Translations under genes and position numbers: made by a program
Assembly (NCBI RefSeq): GCF_024599655.1
Contig: NZ_CP102247.1
Location: 2,480,001-2,544,000 of the forward strand
Source of the DNA: Enterobacter asburiae
GTDB lineage: Bacteria; Pseudomonadota; Gammaproteobacteria; Enterobacterales; Enterobacteriaceae
DNA length: 64,000 bases
Direction: 5' to 3'
Shown here: positions 33,949 to 42,501 of the stretch, in pieces
Numbering within the stretch: the stretch's first letter is position 1
Layout: each line of letters begins with the position of its first letter
The notes under the pieces: model-generated
Seen by the model: only the letters and a program-made list of their open reading frames with translations
What the model was told of the DNA's origin: nothing
The model's database searches: none

Positions 33949-34338
33949 ATGAAATTATCACTTATTTCCGCTTTATTGATATTTCTGGTTCCGGCCGCAT
34001 GGGCAGATAATAACGGGGGTTTACAAAAAGGTGAAGCGCCACCGCCACCGCACGCGCTTGATAGCGGATATCGCGGAACCGACGACGCGCGTATTATGAC
34101 CATCGATCAGGCAAAACAAATGCACGATGGCGCGACAATTTCATTACGCGGTAATCTTATTGACGGTAGCGGCGATAAGTTTGTATTTCAGGATAAAACC
34201 GGAAAAATCGACGTTATTATTCCCCAGGCAGTATTCGACGGCAGAACGGTAAAACCCGACCAGATGATCAGCATCAACGGTTCGCTTGATAAAAAATCAT
34301 CTCCTGCCGTCGTCCGTGTTGATCGTTTGCAGAAATAA
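33949..34338 (+). CDS. YgiW/YdeI family periplasmic OB-fold stress protein
   Basis: 129 residues. Signal peptide KLSLISALLIFLVPAAWA, then a short linker and the bacterial OB-fold (BOF) core: MTIDQAKQMHDGATISLRG and KTGKIDVIIPQAVFDG. E. coli YgiW and YdeI and Salmonella YdeI/VisP belong here and support peroxide, cationic-peptide and envelope stress tolerance. AAGGA precedes the ATG by 8 bases. A YdeJ-like gene close by also resembles E. coli, where ydeI and ydeJ are neighbours. Confidence 0.88.
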   Translation: MKLSLISALLIFLVPAAWADNNGGLQKGEAPPPPHALDSGYRGTDDARIMTIDQAKQMHDGATISLRGNLIDGSGDKFVFQDKTGKIDVIIPQAVFDGRTVKPDQMISINGSLDKKSSPAVVRVDRLQK

Positions 34339-34402
34339 TTCAGCGAAGCGTTAACGCTGCAGTTATCCATCAAATCTCACCCCTTGGCTTAAGGAGTCAG
34401 CT

Positions 34403-35287
34403 ATGAGTGATACAAAACAACGTACGAACGCTTATCCGCAGCCCCCGTTCCCGGAACAGCCGCAAACACCGCCGGGACTGGCATCAGAAATGCAGCCTGT
34501 ACCCGACCACGGGGAAACAAGCTACAAAGGACATGGCCGCCTCGCCGGCAAAAAAGCGCTGATCACCGGTGGTGACTCCGGTATTGGTCGCGCGGTCGCT
34601 ATCGCCTATGCTCGTGAAGGCGCTGACGTTGCCATCAACTATCTTCCTGAAGAAGAGAAAGATGCCTCCGAGGTCATCGAGCTGATCGAAGCCGAAGGCC
34701 GCAAGGCTATCGCGCTGCCGGGGGACGTCCGGGACGAAACGTTTTGTCAGAATCTGGTCGAAGAAGCCGTCTCGAAGCTGGGCGGGCTGGATATTCTGGT
34801 CAACAACGCGGGGCGTCAGCAGTTCCGTGAATCGCTTGAAGAACTGACCACCGAGGATTTTGACGCGACGTTTAAAACCAACGTCTACGCCCCTTTCTGG
34901 ATCACCAAAGCGGCCCTGCGTCACCTGAAAGCCTCGTCGGTTATCATTAATACCTCCTCCGTTCAGGCGGTGAAGCCCAGCCCCGTTTTGCTGGACTATG
35001 CCCAGACGAAAGCCTGTCTGGCGGTGTTTACCAAATCCTTAGCCAAACAGCTGGGTCCGAAAGGGATCCGCGTCAACGCGGTTGCCCCTGGCCCTTACTG
35101 GACGGTACTGCAGTCCAGCGGCGGGCAGCCGATGGAAAAAGTGAAGGAGTTCGGTGGCGACACGCCGCTGGGACGTCCTGGCCAGCCCGTCGAGATAGCC
35201 CCGCTGTACGTCACGCTGGCCTCGGATGAATGTTCCTTTACGTCCGGCCAGGTGTGGTGCTCTGACGGCGGTGACGGCGTGATCTAA
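34403..35287 (+). CDS. SDR family oxidoreductase, YghA-like
   Basis: 294 residues, the length of E. coli YghA. About 45 proline-rich N-terminal residues precede a classical SDR core: TGGDSGIGRA cofactor loop, NNAGRQ, catalytic Ser in NTSSVQ, and YAQTK. Relatives are NAD(P)-dependent alcohol or aldehyde oxidoreductases of the general stress response. The ribosome site is AAGGAG 9 bases before the ATG. It stands 64 bp after the YdeI-like gene on the same strand, so co-transcription is possible. Confidence 0.88.
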   Translation: MSDTKQRTNAYPQPPFPEQPQTPPGLASEMQPVPDHGETSYKGHGRLAGKKALITGGDSGIGRAVAIAYAREGADVAINYLPEEEKDASEVIELIEAEGRKAIALPGDVRDETFCQNLVEEAVSKLGGLDILVNNAGRQQFRESLEELTTEDFDATFKTNVYAPFWITKAALRHLKASSVIINTSSVQAVKPSPVLLDYAQTKACLAVFTKSLAKQLGPKGIRVNAVAPGPYWTVLQSSGGQPMEKVKEFGGDTPLGRPGQPVEIAPLYVTLASDECSFTSGQVWCSDGGDGVI

Positions 35288-35468
35288 TCCGGTTAGCGAT
35301 CCCCCTTCCGCAGTGAGCAATAAATGAACAAGGACGTTCGCTTATCGCCCCTCCCGAAAAACATGTTGTAACTCAAACAGATCAAATGTTAAAAATATTT
35401 TGCTATCAGGTTATCAAAATTAAACAACTTAACTTGTCACCCGCATCGCTCTGTTTTTAACATCGCCT

Positions 35469-36392
35469 ATGGAAAAAAATGGTCTGTTCAGTCAGCGCAT
35501 ACGCTTGCGCCATTTGCATACATTTGTGGCCGTCGCTCAACAGGGAACGCTGGGGCGTGCGGCTGAAACCCTTAACCTGAGCCAGCCTGCGCTCTCGAAA
35601 ACCCTCAACGAGCTGGAACAGCTGACCGGTGCCCGTCTTTTTGACCGCGGGCGGCTGGGGGCGCAGCTTACCATCGTGGGCGAACAGTTCCTCACGCACG
35701 CCGTTAAAGTGCTGGATGCGCTCAATACCGCAGGCCAGTCCCTGCATCGCAAAGAAGAACAATCCAGTGAGGTGGTGCGCGTGGGGGCCTTGCCTACTGC
35801 GGCGCTGGGCATTCTTCCGCCGGTTATCGGCCAGTTCCACAAGCAGCAGCGGCATACCACTATTCAGGTTGCCACCATGAATAACACCATGCTGCTCGCG
35901 GGGTTGAAATCAGGCGAACTGGATATCGGTATCGGTCGAATGTCCGACCCTGAACTGATGGGCGGTCTTAATTACGAACTGTTGTTCCTGGAATCCCTGA
36001 AGCTGGTGGTTCGTCCTAATCACCCCCTGCTGCAGGACACGGTGACGCTTAGCCGCGTGATGGAGTGGCCGGTGGTGGTGTGCCCGAAAGGGACCGTTCC
36101 ACGCCAGACCGCCGAAACGTTGCTGCAAATGCAGGGGTGTACGCTGCCTTCAGGGTGTATCGAAACGCTGTCGGCCTCGCTTTCGCGCCAGCTCACCCTG
36201 GATTATGACTACGTCTGGTTCGTCCCTTCCGGCGCGGTAAAAGATGATTTACGCCAGGGGACGCTGATCGCCCTGCCGATTACCTCCCCAGGAGCCGGGG
36301 AACCCATCGGCATTTTGACCCGCGTAGACACGCCACTCTCAACGGGCGCACAGACGCTGCTGAGCGCTATCCGTAAATCAATGCCGGTATAA
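35469..36392 (+). CDS. LysR family regulator, PcaQ-like
   Basis: 307 residues. The N-terminal HTH (RLRHLHTFVAVAQQGTLGRAAETLNLSQPALSKTLNELE) and the effector half with VGALPTAALGILPPVIGQF and RMSDPELMGGLNYELLFLE resemble PcaQ/GbpR regulators, which respond to protocatechuate-pathway acids or sugars. It reads toward a membrane PQQ dehydrogenase that may oxidise quinate, shikimate or glucose, a sensible target. The ATG lies in an AT-rich 180-bp spacer. Ligand assignment is inference. Confidence 0.83.
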   Translation: MEKNGLFSQRIRLRHLHTFVAVAQQGTLGRAAETLNLSQPALSKTLNELEQLTGARLFDRGRLGAQLTIVGEQFLTHAVKVLDALNTAGQSLHRKEEQSSEVVRVGALPTAALGILPPVIGQFHKQQRHTTIQVATMNNTMLLAGLKSGELDIGIGRMSDPELMGGLNYELLFLESLKLVVRPNHPLLQDTVTLSRVMEWPVVVCPKGTVPRQTAETLLQMQGCTLPSGCIETLSASLSRQLTLDYDYVWFVPSGAVKDDLRQGTLIALPITSPGAGEPIGILTRVDTPLSTGAQTLLSAIRKSMPV

Positions 36393-36403
36393 AACCTTTT
36401 TCA

Positions 36404-36440
36404 CCCCTCACCCTAACCCTCTCCCCTTAAGGGCGAGGGG
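36404..36440. repeat. REP-like palindromic element, second copy
   Basis: CCCCTCACCCTAACCCTCTCC followed by CCTTAAGGGCGAGGGG; it is the inverted counterpart of the element at 2717-2750 and lies between the LysR and PQQ dehydrogenase genes, where it may separate their transcripts. Confidence 0.6.
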
Positions 36441-36650
36441 ACTAGCCCGTGCGTTAATCAAATAATGCGGAATAATCCATTAACAATTGCGTAAAACAAT
36501 TTAACAGTTTTATCATAATGGTGAATTCACCAAATGGTTCGCAAATCATTTTATAAAACCGAATTCATCCGTATTAATCATTATTCTTCCCGCAATTATT
36601 ACCCAACTGGTACACACCCGGCACGGCGGGGGGATCGAAAGGAGAAAGAC

Positions 36651-39032
36651 ATGGCATTTGGCAGCGCGCCGCGCGGGATACCTCGTATTCTGCAGTGGCT
36701 TCTTGCCGGACTGATGATGCTCATCGGTCTGGCGGTCGGCGGGTTGGGCTTTAAGCTCGCCACCGTAGGCGGAAGTGGATACTTCCTGATAATGGGCGTG
36801 GTCATGGTGATTGCCGCGATCCTGATTTTCCTCAATCGCACCAGCGGGATCGTGCTTTACAGCATCGCGTTTATTGCCTCGCTGTTCTGGGCGGTAAGCG
36901 ATGCGGGCTGGGATTTCTGGCCGCTCTTCTCTCGCCTGTTTACCTTTGCCGTACTGGCCTTCCTCTGCGCCATCGTCTGGCCTTTCCTGCGTGCTGCTAA
37001 CCACAGCGCCGCGAACAAGGCGCCCGCTTTTGGCGTCGCGGCCGTGCTCGCGGTGGCCATGCTGGTCAGCCTGGGCTGGATGTTTAAGCCACAAACCCTC
37101 GTGGCCGCGAACGAGCCCGTTCCGGTTAAACCCGTCGCACCCGGCGAGCAGCAAAAGAACTGGGAGCACTGGGGCAATACCACTCACGGCGACCGTTTCG
37201 CCGCGCTGGACCAGATTAACAAGCAAAACGTCAGCGATCTGAAGGTCGCCTGGGTTGCGCACACTGGCGATATTCCGCAGAGCAACGGATCCGGCGCGGA
37301 AGATCAAAACACGCCTTTACAGGTTGGCGACACGCTGTATGTCTGTACCCCATACAGTAAGGTGCTGGCGCTGGACGTGGATTCCGGTAAAGAAAAATGG
37401 CGCTACGATTCAAAAGCCACGGCCCCTAACTGGCAGCGCTGCCGCGGTCTGGGCTATTTTGAAGATCATTCCAGCGTGACAACGTCACAGGCGGAGACAC
37501 CACCTGCGGCATGCCCTCGCCGTCTGTTTCTGCCGACCACCGACGCCCGCCTGATTGCCATCAACGCGGATAACGGCAAGGTCTGCGATGACTTTGGCGA
37601 CCATGGCACCGTTGATCTGAGCGTCGGCATGGGCGAGATCAAGCCCGGCTATTATCAGCAGACCTCCACGCCGCTGGTTGCCGGCAATGTCGTTGTCGTC
37701 GGCGGTCGCGTCGCGGATAACTTCTCCACCGGCGAACCGCCGGGCGTGGTGCGCGCCTACGACGTTCACACCGGTAAGCTGGCGTGGGCGTGGGATCCGG
37801 GTAATCCGAACCTGACCGGCCTGCCGCCGGAAGGCCAGACCTACACGCGCGGCACGCCGAACGTCTGGTCAGCGATGTCTTACGACGCTAAGCTGAACCT
37901 GATCTACCTGCCAACCGGCAACGCCACCCCGGATTTCTGGGCGGGCGAACGTACCGCGCTCGACGATAAATACAGCTCCTCCATCGTCGCCGTGGACGCG
38001 ACCACCGGTCAGGTGCGCTGGCATTTTCAGACAACCCACCACGACCTGTGGGATTTTGACCTGCCTTCCCAGCCGCTGCTGTACGATCTGCCAGACGGTA
38101 AAGGCGGCACCACGCCTGTGCTGGTGCAGACCAGCAAGCAGGGCATGATCTTCATGCTTAACCGCGAAACCGGCAAGCCGGTGGCGAAGGTAGAAGAGCG
38201 TCCCGTTCCGGCGGGGAACGTTGAAGGTGAACGCTACTCTCCGACCCAGCCGTATTCCGTAGGCATGCCGATGATTGGCAACCAGACGCTGACTGAATCC
38301 GACATGTGGGGGGCGACGCCTGTCGACCTGCTGCTGTGCCGTATTCAGTTTAAAGAGATGCGTCATCAGGGCGTCTTCACCCCGCCGGGTCTCGACCGTT
38401 CCCTGCAGTTCCCTGGCTCTCTCGGCGGGATGAACTGGGGCAGCGTCTCCGTTGACCCGAACAACAGCCTGATGTTCGTCAACGATATGCGCCTGGGCCT
38501 GGCAAACTACATGGTGCCGCGCGCTAACGTGGCGAAAAACGCCAGCGGCATCGAGATGGGTATCGTACCGATGGACGGCACGCCGTTCGGCGCGATGCGC
38601 GAACGCTTCCTGTCGCCGCTGGGCATTCCTTGCCAGAAGCCGCCGTTCGGCACCATGTCGGCCGTTGACCTGAAAACCGGCAAGCTGGTGTGGCAGGTCC
38701 CTGTTGGCACGGTGGAAGATACCGGCCCGCTGGGCATTCGTATGCACATGCCAATCCCAATCGGTATGCCGACGCTGGGCGCATCGCTCTCTACCCAGTC
38801 CGGCCTGCTGTTCTTCGCCGGCACGCAGGATTTCTATCTGCGCGCGTTTGATACCGCCACCGGGAAAGAGATCTGGAAAGACCGTCTGCCGGTCGGCAGC
38901 CAGTCCGGCCCGATGACCTACATGTCGCCGAAAACCGGTAAACAGTACATCATCATCAACGCCGGGGGGGCTCGCCAGTCGCCGGATCGCGGTGATTACG
39001 TTATCGCGTACGCGTTACCCGATAAAAAGTAG
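36651..39032 (+). CDS. Membrane-bound PQQ-dependent dehydrogenase (glucose/quinate/shikimate family)
   Basis: 793 residues. Five membrane helices in the first 140 residues, then a periplasmic eight-bladed PQQ propeller starting EHWGNTTHGDRFAALDQINKQ. Quinoprotein features include LALDVDSGKEKW and LIAINADNGK blade tips and TTHHDLWDFDLPSQP, with Cys-rich CRGLGYFEDH. Enzymes of this family oxidise sugars or cyclic acids in the periplasm and reduce ubiquinone. It differs from E. coli Gcd in many blades, so quinate/shikimate versus glucose is open; the PcaQ-like neighbour favours an aromatic-precursor substrate. Start 36651 follows AAGGAG; the upstream frame is not coding. Confidence 0.88.
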   Translation: MAFGSAPRGIPRILQWLLAGLMMLIGLAVGGLGFKLATVGGSGYFLIMGVVMVIAAILIFLNRTSGIVLYSIAFIASLFWAVSDAGWDFWPLFSRLFTFAVLAFLCAIVWPFLRAANHSAANKAPAFGVAAVLAVAMLVSLGWMFKPQTLVAANEPVPVKPVAPGEQQKNWEHWGNTTHGDRFAALDQINKQNVSDLKVAWVAHTGDIPQSNGSGAEDQNTPLQVGDTLYVCTPYSKVLALDVDSGKEKWRYDSKATAPNWQRCRGLGYFEDHSSVTTSQAETPPAACPRRLFLPTTDARLIAINADNGKVCDDFGDHGTVDLSVGMGEIKPGYYQQTSTPLVAGNVVVVGGRVADNFSTGEPPGVVRAYDVHTGKLAWAWDPGNPNLTGLPPEGQTYTRGTPNVWSAMSYDAKLNLIYLPTGNATPDFWAGERTALDDKYSSSIVAVDATTGQVRWHFQTTHHDLWDFDLPSQPLLYDLPDGKGGTTPVLVQTSKQGMIFMLNRETGKPVAKVEERPVPAGNVEGERYSPTQPYSVGMPMIGNQTLTESDMWGATPVDLLLCRIQFKEMRHQGVFTPPGLDRSLQFPGSLGGMNWGSVSVDPNNSLMFVNDMRLGLANYMVPRANVAKNASGIEMGIVPMDGTPFGAMRERFLSPLGIPCQKPPFGTMSAVDLKTGKLVWQVPVGTVEDTGPLGIRMHMPIPIGMPTLGASLSTQSGLLFFAGTQDFYLRAFDTATGKEIWKDRLPVGSQSGPMTYMSPKTGKQYIIINAGGARQSPDRGDYVIAYALPDKK

Positions 39033-39042
39033 ATGTGAAAAA

Positions 39043-39064
39043 GGGACCGCAAGGTCCCTTTTTT
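39043..39064 (+). terminator. Rho-independent terminator after the PQQ dehydrogenase
   Basis: Stem GGGACC 39043-39048 / GGTCCC 39053-39058, loop GCAA, then six T; a preceding A-tract extends the stem. Confidence 0.85.
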
Positions 39065-39078
39065 GTAGGTCAGATTTT

Positions 39079-39112
39079 GTAGGTCGGGTAAGGCGAAGCC
39101 GCCACCCGACAC
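39079..39112. repeat. REP element
   Basis: TGTAGGTCGGGTAAGGCG followed by AAGCCGCCACCCGACA: classic REP consensus in the gap between the convergent PQQ dehydrogenase and chemoreceptor genes. Confidence 0.85.
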
Positions 39113-39122
39113 AACACGCCAC

Positions 39123-40814
39123 TCAGAACGTCTCCCAGTTATCCCCGGAAACCGTTGCCGCCGGGCGCAACGGCGCGTTCTTCACCGCTGGTGCCGACAC
39201 CACCGCGCGGCCCGACTTTGCACCGCTCAGACGAAACGCCCCGACCGCCTCGGTCAGACGCGCGCCCTGTTCTTCCAGAGACGCTGCCGCTGCGGAGGCC
39301 TCTTCCACCAGCGAGGCGTTCTGCTGGGTCACTTTATCCATCTCAGAAATCGCCTGGCTCACCTGGACAATACCGCGGCTCTGTTCGTCGGACGCGGCGG
39401 CAATCTCCAGCATGATGTCGGTCACGCGCTTAACCGCCTCGACGATTTCATTCATGGTATTACCGGCGGCGACAACTTCACCGGAGCCCTGGTCAATCAG
39501 CGAAACCGATTCGTTGATCAGGCTTTCAATCTCTTTTGCGGCATTCGCACTGCGGCTTGCCAGGGTTCGGACTTCGCTTGCCACCACGGCAAACCCCCGT
39601 CCTTGTTCACCCGCACGCGCCGCTTCTACCGCCGCGTTAAGCGCCAGGATATTGGTCTGGAACGCAATGCTGTTAATCACGGCGGTAATCTCAGAGATCT
39701 TCTTCGAACTGGTGGAGATATTGCCCATGGTTTTGACCACGCCGGAGACCATCTGCCCCCCGCGGCTGGCTTTACCGGAGGCATCTTCCGCCAGCTTGCT
39801 GGCATGATGGGCGTTATCGGCGTTCTGTTTCACCGTCGCGGTGAGCTGTTCCATGCTCGCGGCGGTCTGCTCGATGGCCGCAGCCTGCTGCTCGGTGCGC
39901 GAAGAGAGATCGGTGTTACCGGCGGAAATCTCGCTGGTGCCGCGGTAGATCTCCTCCGCCCCCTGACGTACGGTGCCCACAGTGTTTTCAAGCGAGTGCT
40001 GCATGGTTTGCAGATCGCGCGTCAGGCGGCCAATTTCGCTGCGCCCGGCCACATCGTCCGGCATCGTCAGGTCGCCTTTGGCGATATTCTCGATACGTTT
40101 CGCTGCACGCTGCAGCGGATTGATTACCGTACGGCGCAGCACAACAAAGGTCATCGCCGTCAGCACCAGCGCCAGGGCAAACGCGCCCACCATAAACATC
40201 AGGCCCAGCTGCGTGCGGCTGTGCGCCTGGGCCGTCAGCGCATTGGCACGCTCGGTACGGATCTTGATCGCCTTCAGCAGCACGGCGTTGTATGCGTCAT
40301 CCAGCGGGCGCGCCGTTTCGTTTTCGTGGTTGATAATCGCTTCGAACATACCGTTTTTGGCGAATTTCACCATCGGCTGCATGCCCGCGATATAGGCGTC
40401 GTACCGCGCCTTGAGATCCTCATCCAGCGCTGCGCCCTCAGCGGTACGCACGGCACGATTCATGTAGGCGGTAAAGCTCTCCTGGGACTGCTTAATACGC
40501 TTTTCAGCCTCGCTGATGTTCTGCTTCATCGCATCCATCTCCGCGATACGGCTTGCCGCACCGGCGTGGATCAGGTTGATACGCGCGGTTCGCAGATGGT
40601 TTGAGCTATTCGACAGCCCCATACGCACCTGAATTTCGGATGTGACATCCTGCTGATCGCGATCGGCCTGCAGCAGGAAATAACCCGCCAGACCCGAGCT
40701 CAAGGCAAACAGAAGAATAATGCCACCGAGAATGGAGGAAAACAGCGGAACCAGCCTGATGTGATGCAAGAAGCTCAGCTTACGCTGCGCCAGCATCGAA
40801 GTAGTGTTGTCCAT
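39123..40814 (-). CDS. Methyl-accepting chemotaxis protein with NWETF tail
   Basis: 563 residues. Two membrane helices (about residues 25-48 and 200-222) bracket a periplasmic four-helix-bundle sensor; a HAMP domain (NPLQRAAKRIENIAKGDL) and a long signalling coiled coil follow, with the hairpin tip INSIAFQTNILALNAAVEAA. The C-terminal NWETF is the CheR/CheB docking pentapeptide of high-abundance receptors such as Tsr and Tar. The ligand is unknown. The start at 40814 (MDNTTSML) is preferred over an upstream frame to 40853. It stands alone, away from any che or flagellar genes. Confidence 0.93.
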   Translation of the reverse strand: MDNTTSMLAQRKLSFLHHIRLVPLFSSILGGIILLFALSSGLAGYFLLQADRDQQDVTSEIQVRMGLSNSSNHLRTARINLIHAGAASRIAEMDAMKQNISEAEKRIKQSQESFTAYMNRAVRTAEGAALDEDLKARYDAYIAGMQPMVKFAKNGMFEAIINHENETARPLDDAYNAVLLKAIKIRTERANALTAQAHSRTQLGLMFMVGAFALALVLTAMTFVVLRRTVINPLQRAAKRIENIAKGDLTMPDDVAGRSEIGRLTRDLQTMQHSLENTVGTVRQGAEEIYRGTSEISAGNTDLSSRTEQQAAAIEQTAASMEQLTATVKQNADNAHHASKLAEDASGKASRGGQMVSGVVKTMGNISTSSKKISEITAVINSIAFQTNILALNAAVEAARAGEQGRGFAVVASEVRTLASRSANAAKEIESLINESVSLIDQGSGEVVAAGNTMNEIVEAVKRVTDIMLEIAAASDEQSRGIVQVSQAISEMDKVTQQNASLVEEASAAAASLEEQGARLTEAVGAFRLSGAKSGRAVVSAPAVKNAPLRPAATVSGDNWETF

Positions 40815-40944
40815 GACCGTCGACTCTCTTATAGGTAAGATGCGTAAAAACACGCGTGTTAAATAGTCATCGGCACGGTGGGGATTTAGATTACGGCTAA
40901 AAACGCCGCACTGGTCACACTTTAGAGAAGATTATTAAAGAAAC

Positions 40945-40967
40945 GCCAGCGGTGAAAAACCGCTGGC
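40945..40967 (-). terminator. Rho-independent terminator after frmA (minus strand)
   Basis: Stem GCCAGCGG 40945-40952 / CCGCTGGC 40960-40967, followed on the minus strand by a T-rich GTTTCTTTAAT. Ends the frmRA transcript 8 bp after the frmA stop. Confidence 0.75.
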
Positions 40968-40974
40968 AGAAGAG

Positions 40975-42093
40975 TTACTTGTCGCCGAAATGAATGACGG
41001 TGCGGATGGATTTGCCTTCGTGCATCAGATCGAACGCCTCGTTGATCTGCTCCAGCGGTAAACGGTGGGTAATAAACGGATCGAGCTGAATCTTGCCGAC
41101 CATGGCATCTTCAACCATACCTGGAAGCTGGGTACGCCCCTTCACGCCGCCAAACGCGGAGCCGCGCCATACGCGCCCGGTGACCAGCTGGAATGGACGG
41201 GTTTTAATCTCCTGACCCGCACCGGCCACGCCAATGATGATGCTCTCGCCCCAGCCTTTGTGGCAGCACTCCAGCGCGGAACGCATCACGTTCACGTTGC
41301 CGATACATTCGAAGCTGAAGTCAACGCCGCCGTCGGTCATCTCAACAATGACATCCTGAATCGGTTTTTCGTGATCTTTCGGGTTCACGAAATCGGTCGC
41401 GCCCATTTCACCCGCCAGCTTGAATTTCTCCGGGTTGGTGTCGACCGCGATGATACGCCCGGCCTTCGCCTGCACCGCGCCCTGAATCACCGCCAGACCA
41501 ATGCCGCCGAGACCGAACACCGCAACGGTATCGCCCTCTTTAACTTTTGCTGTGTTATGCACCGCGCCAATACCGGTGGTCACGCCGCAGCCCAGTAGGC
41601 AGACTTTATCCAGCGGTGCCTGCGGGTTTACCTTCGCCAGCGAAATCTCCGCGCAAACGGTGTATTCGCTGAAGGTGCTGGTGCCCATGTAGTGATAAAC
41701 AGGCTCGCCGTTATAAGAGAAACGGGTAGTGCCGTCCGGCATCAGCCCTTTCCCCTGAGTCGCGCGAACCGCCTGGCAGAGGTTGGTTTTACCGGATTTA
41801 CAGAACTTACACTCGCCGCATTCCGCCGTGTACAGCGGGATCACGTGATCCCCCGGCTTCAGGCTGGTCACGCCCTCGCCCACTTCCACGACAATCCCGC
41901 CCCCTTCATGACCGAGCACCGCCGGGAAGACGCCTTCCGGATCGTCACCGGAGAGCGTAAACGCATCGGTATGGCACACGCCGGTATGGGTGATTTTGAT
42001 CAGCACTTCGCCTTTCTTCGGCGGTGCTACGTCGATTTCAACGATCTTGAGCGGCTGGCCGGGACCAAATGCAACTGCAGCGCGAGATTTCAT
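40975..42093 (-). CDS. frmA: FrmA, S-(hydroxymethyl)glutathione dehydrogenase
   Basis: 372 residues, class III alcohol dehydrogenase that oxidises the formaldehyde-glutathione adduct to S-formylglutathione with NAD; it can also reduce S-nitrosoglutathione. Catalytic zinc ligands in GVCHTDAF and LGHEGGG; the structural zinc has four Cys in ECGECKFCKSGKTNLC; the Rossmann motif is FGLGGIGLAV. The start at 42093 (MKSRAAVAFG) matches E. coli; an extra ATG directly precedes it. Second gene of the frmR-frmA operon; frmB is not found downstream. Confidence 0.95.
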   Translation of the reverse strand: MKSRAAVAFGPGQPLKIVEIDVAPPKKGEVLIKITHTGVCHTDAFTLSGDDPEGVFPAVLGHEGGGIVVEVGEGVTSLKPGDHVIPLYTAECGECKFCKSGKTNLCQAVRATQGKGLMPDGTTRFSYNGEPVYHYMGTSTFSEYTVCAEISLAKVNPQAPLDKVCLLGCGVTTGIGAVHNTAKVKEGDTVAVFGLGGIGLAVIQGAVQAKAGRIIAVDTNPEKFKLAGEMGATDFVNPKDHEKPIQDVIVEMTDGGVDFSFECIGNVNVMRSALECCHKGWGESIIIGVAGAGQEIKTRPFQLVTGRVWRGSAFGGVKGRTQLPGMVEDAMVGKIQLDPFITHRLPLEQINEAFDLMHEGKSIRTVIHFGDK

Positions 42094-42124
42094 CATGTCT
42101 TCCCTTTTTGTCAGGTGTGTGGGT

Positions 42125-42400
42125 TTATTTTAGATAAGAGCGCAGCAAATGGCCGACTTCTGCCATGCGTACGGCTCGCTGATCCGGCGTGGTTTCCCCC
42201 GTTACCAGCTCATCTTTGAGGTGAATTTCAACCATTTCGCCCATCAGGCCATTGGCAGCCCCGCGCACGGCGGCGATTTGCTGCAGGATGGCCAGACAGG
42301 GATCGCCCGACTCCAGCGCGCGTTCAAGGGCATCAACCTGGCCCCGAATGCGACGGACGCGAGTAAGAATACGTTTTTTATCTTCGGGTGAATGCGGCAT
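42125..42400 (-). CDS. frmR: FrmR, formaldehyde-responsive repressor (CsoR/RcnR family)
   Basis: 91 residues, all-helical CsoR/RcnR family. Begins PHSPEDKKRILTRVRRIRGQ, carrying the N-terminal Pro2 and the Cys of SGDPCLAILQQ (residue 35), which formaldehyde cross-links to relieve repression. A His in EIHLKDEL takes the third position. It precedes frmA by 31 bp. A G-tract operator of the family lies just upstream of the start. Confidence 0.93.
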   Translation of the reverse strand: MPHSPEDKKRILTRVRRIRGQVDALERALESGDPCLAILQQIAAVRGAANGLMGEMVEIHLKDELVTGETTPDQRAVRMAEVGHLLRSYLK

Positions 42401-42411
42401 ACGCCCTCCTG

Positions 42412-42433
42412 ATACTATAGGGGGGTATGGTAC
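42412..42433. promoter_or_regulatory. Candidate FrmR operator
   Basis: ATACTATA-GGGGGG-TATGGTAC, an AT-flanked G-tract as used by FrmR and RcnR proteins, placed 12-33 bp upstream of the frmR start where a repressor would block transcription of its own operon. Confidence 0.7.
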
Positions 42434-42501
42434 CTATTTTATCCTTGAGATGTAAACACTCTGTTTTTTATGGTTAATGCGCATTTCGTTAACGTTACGT
42501 A

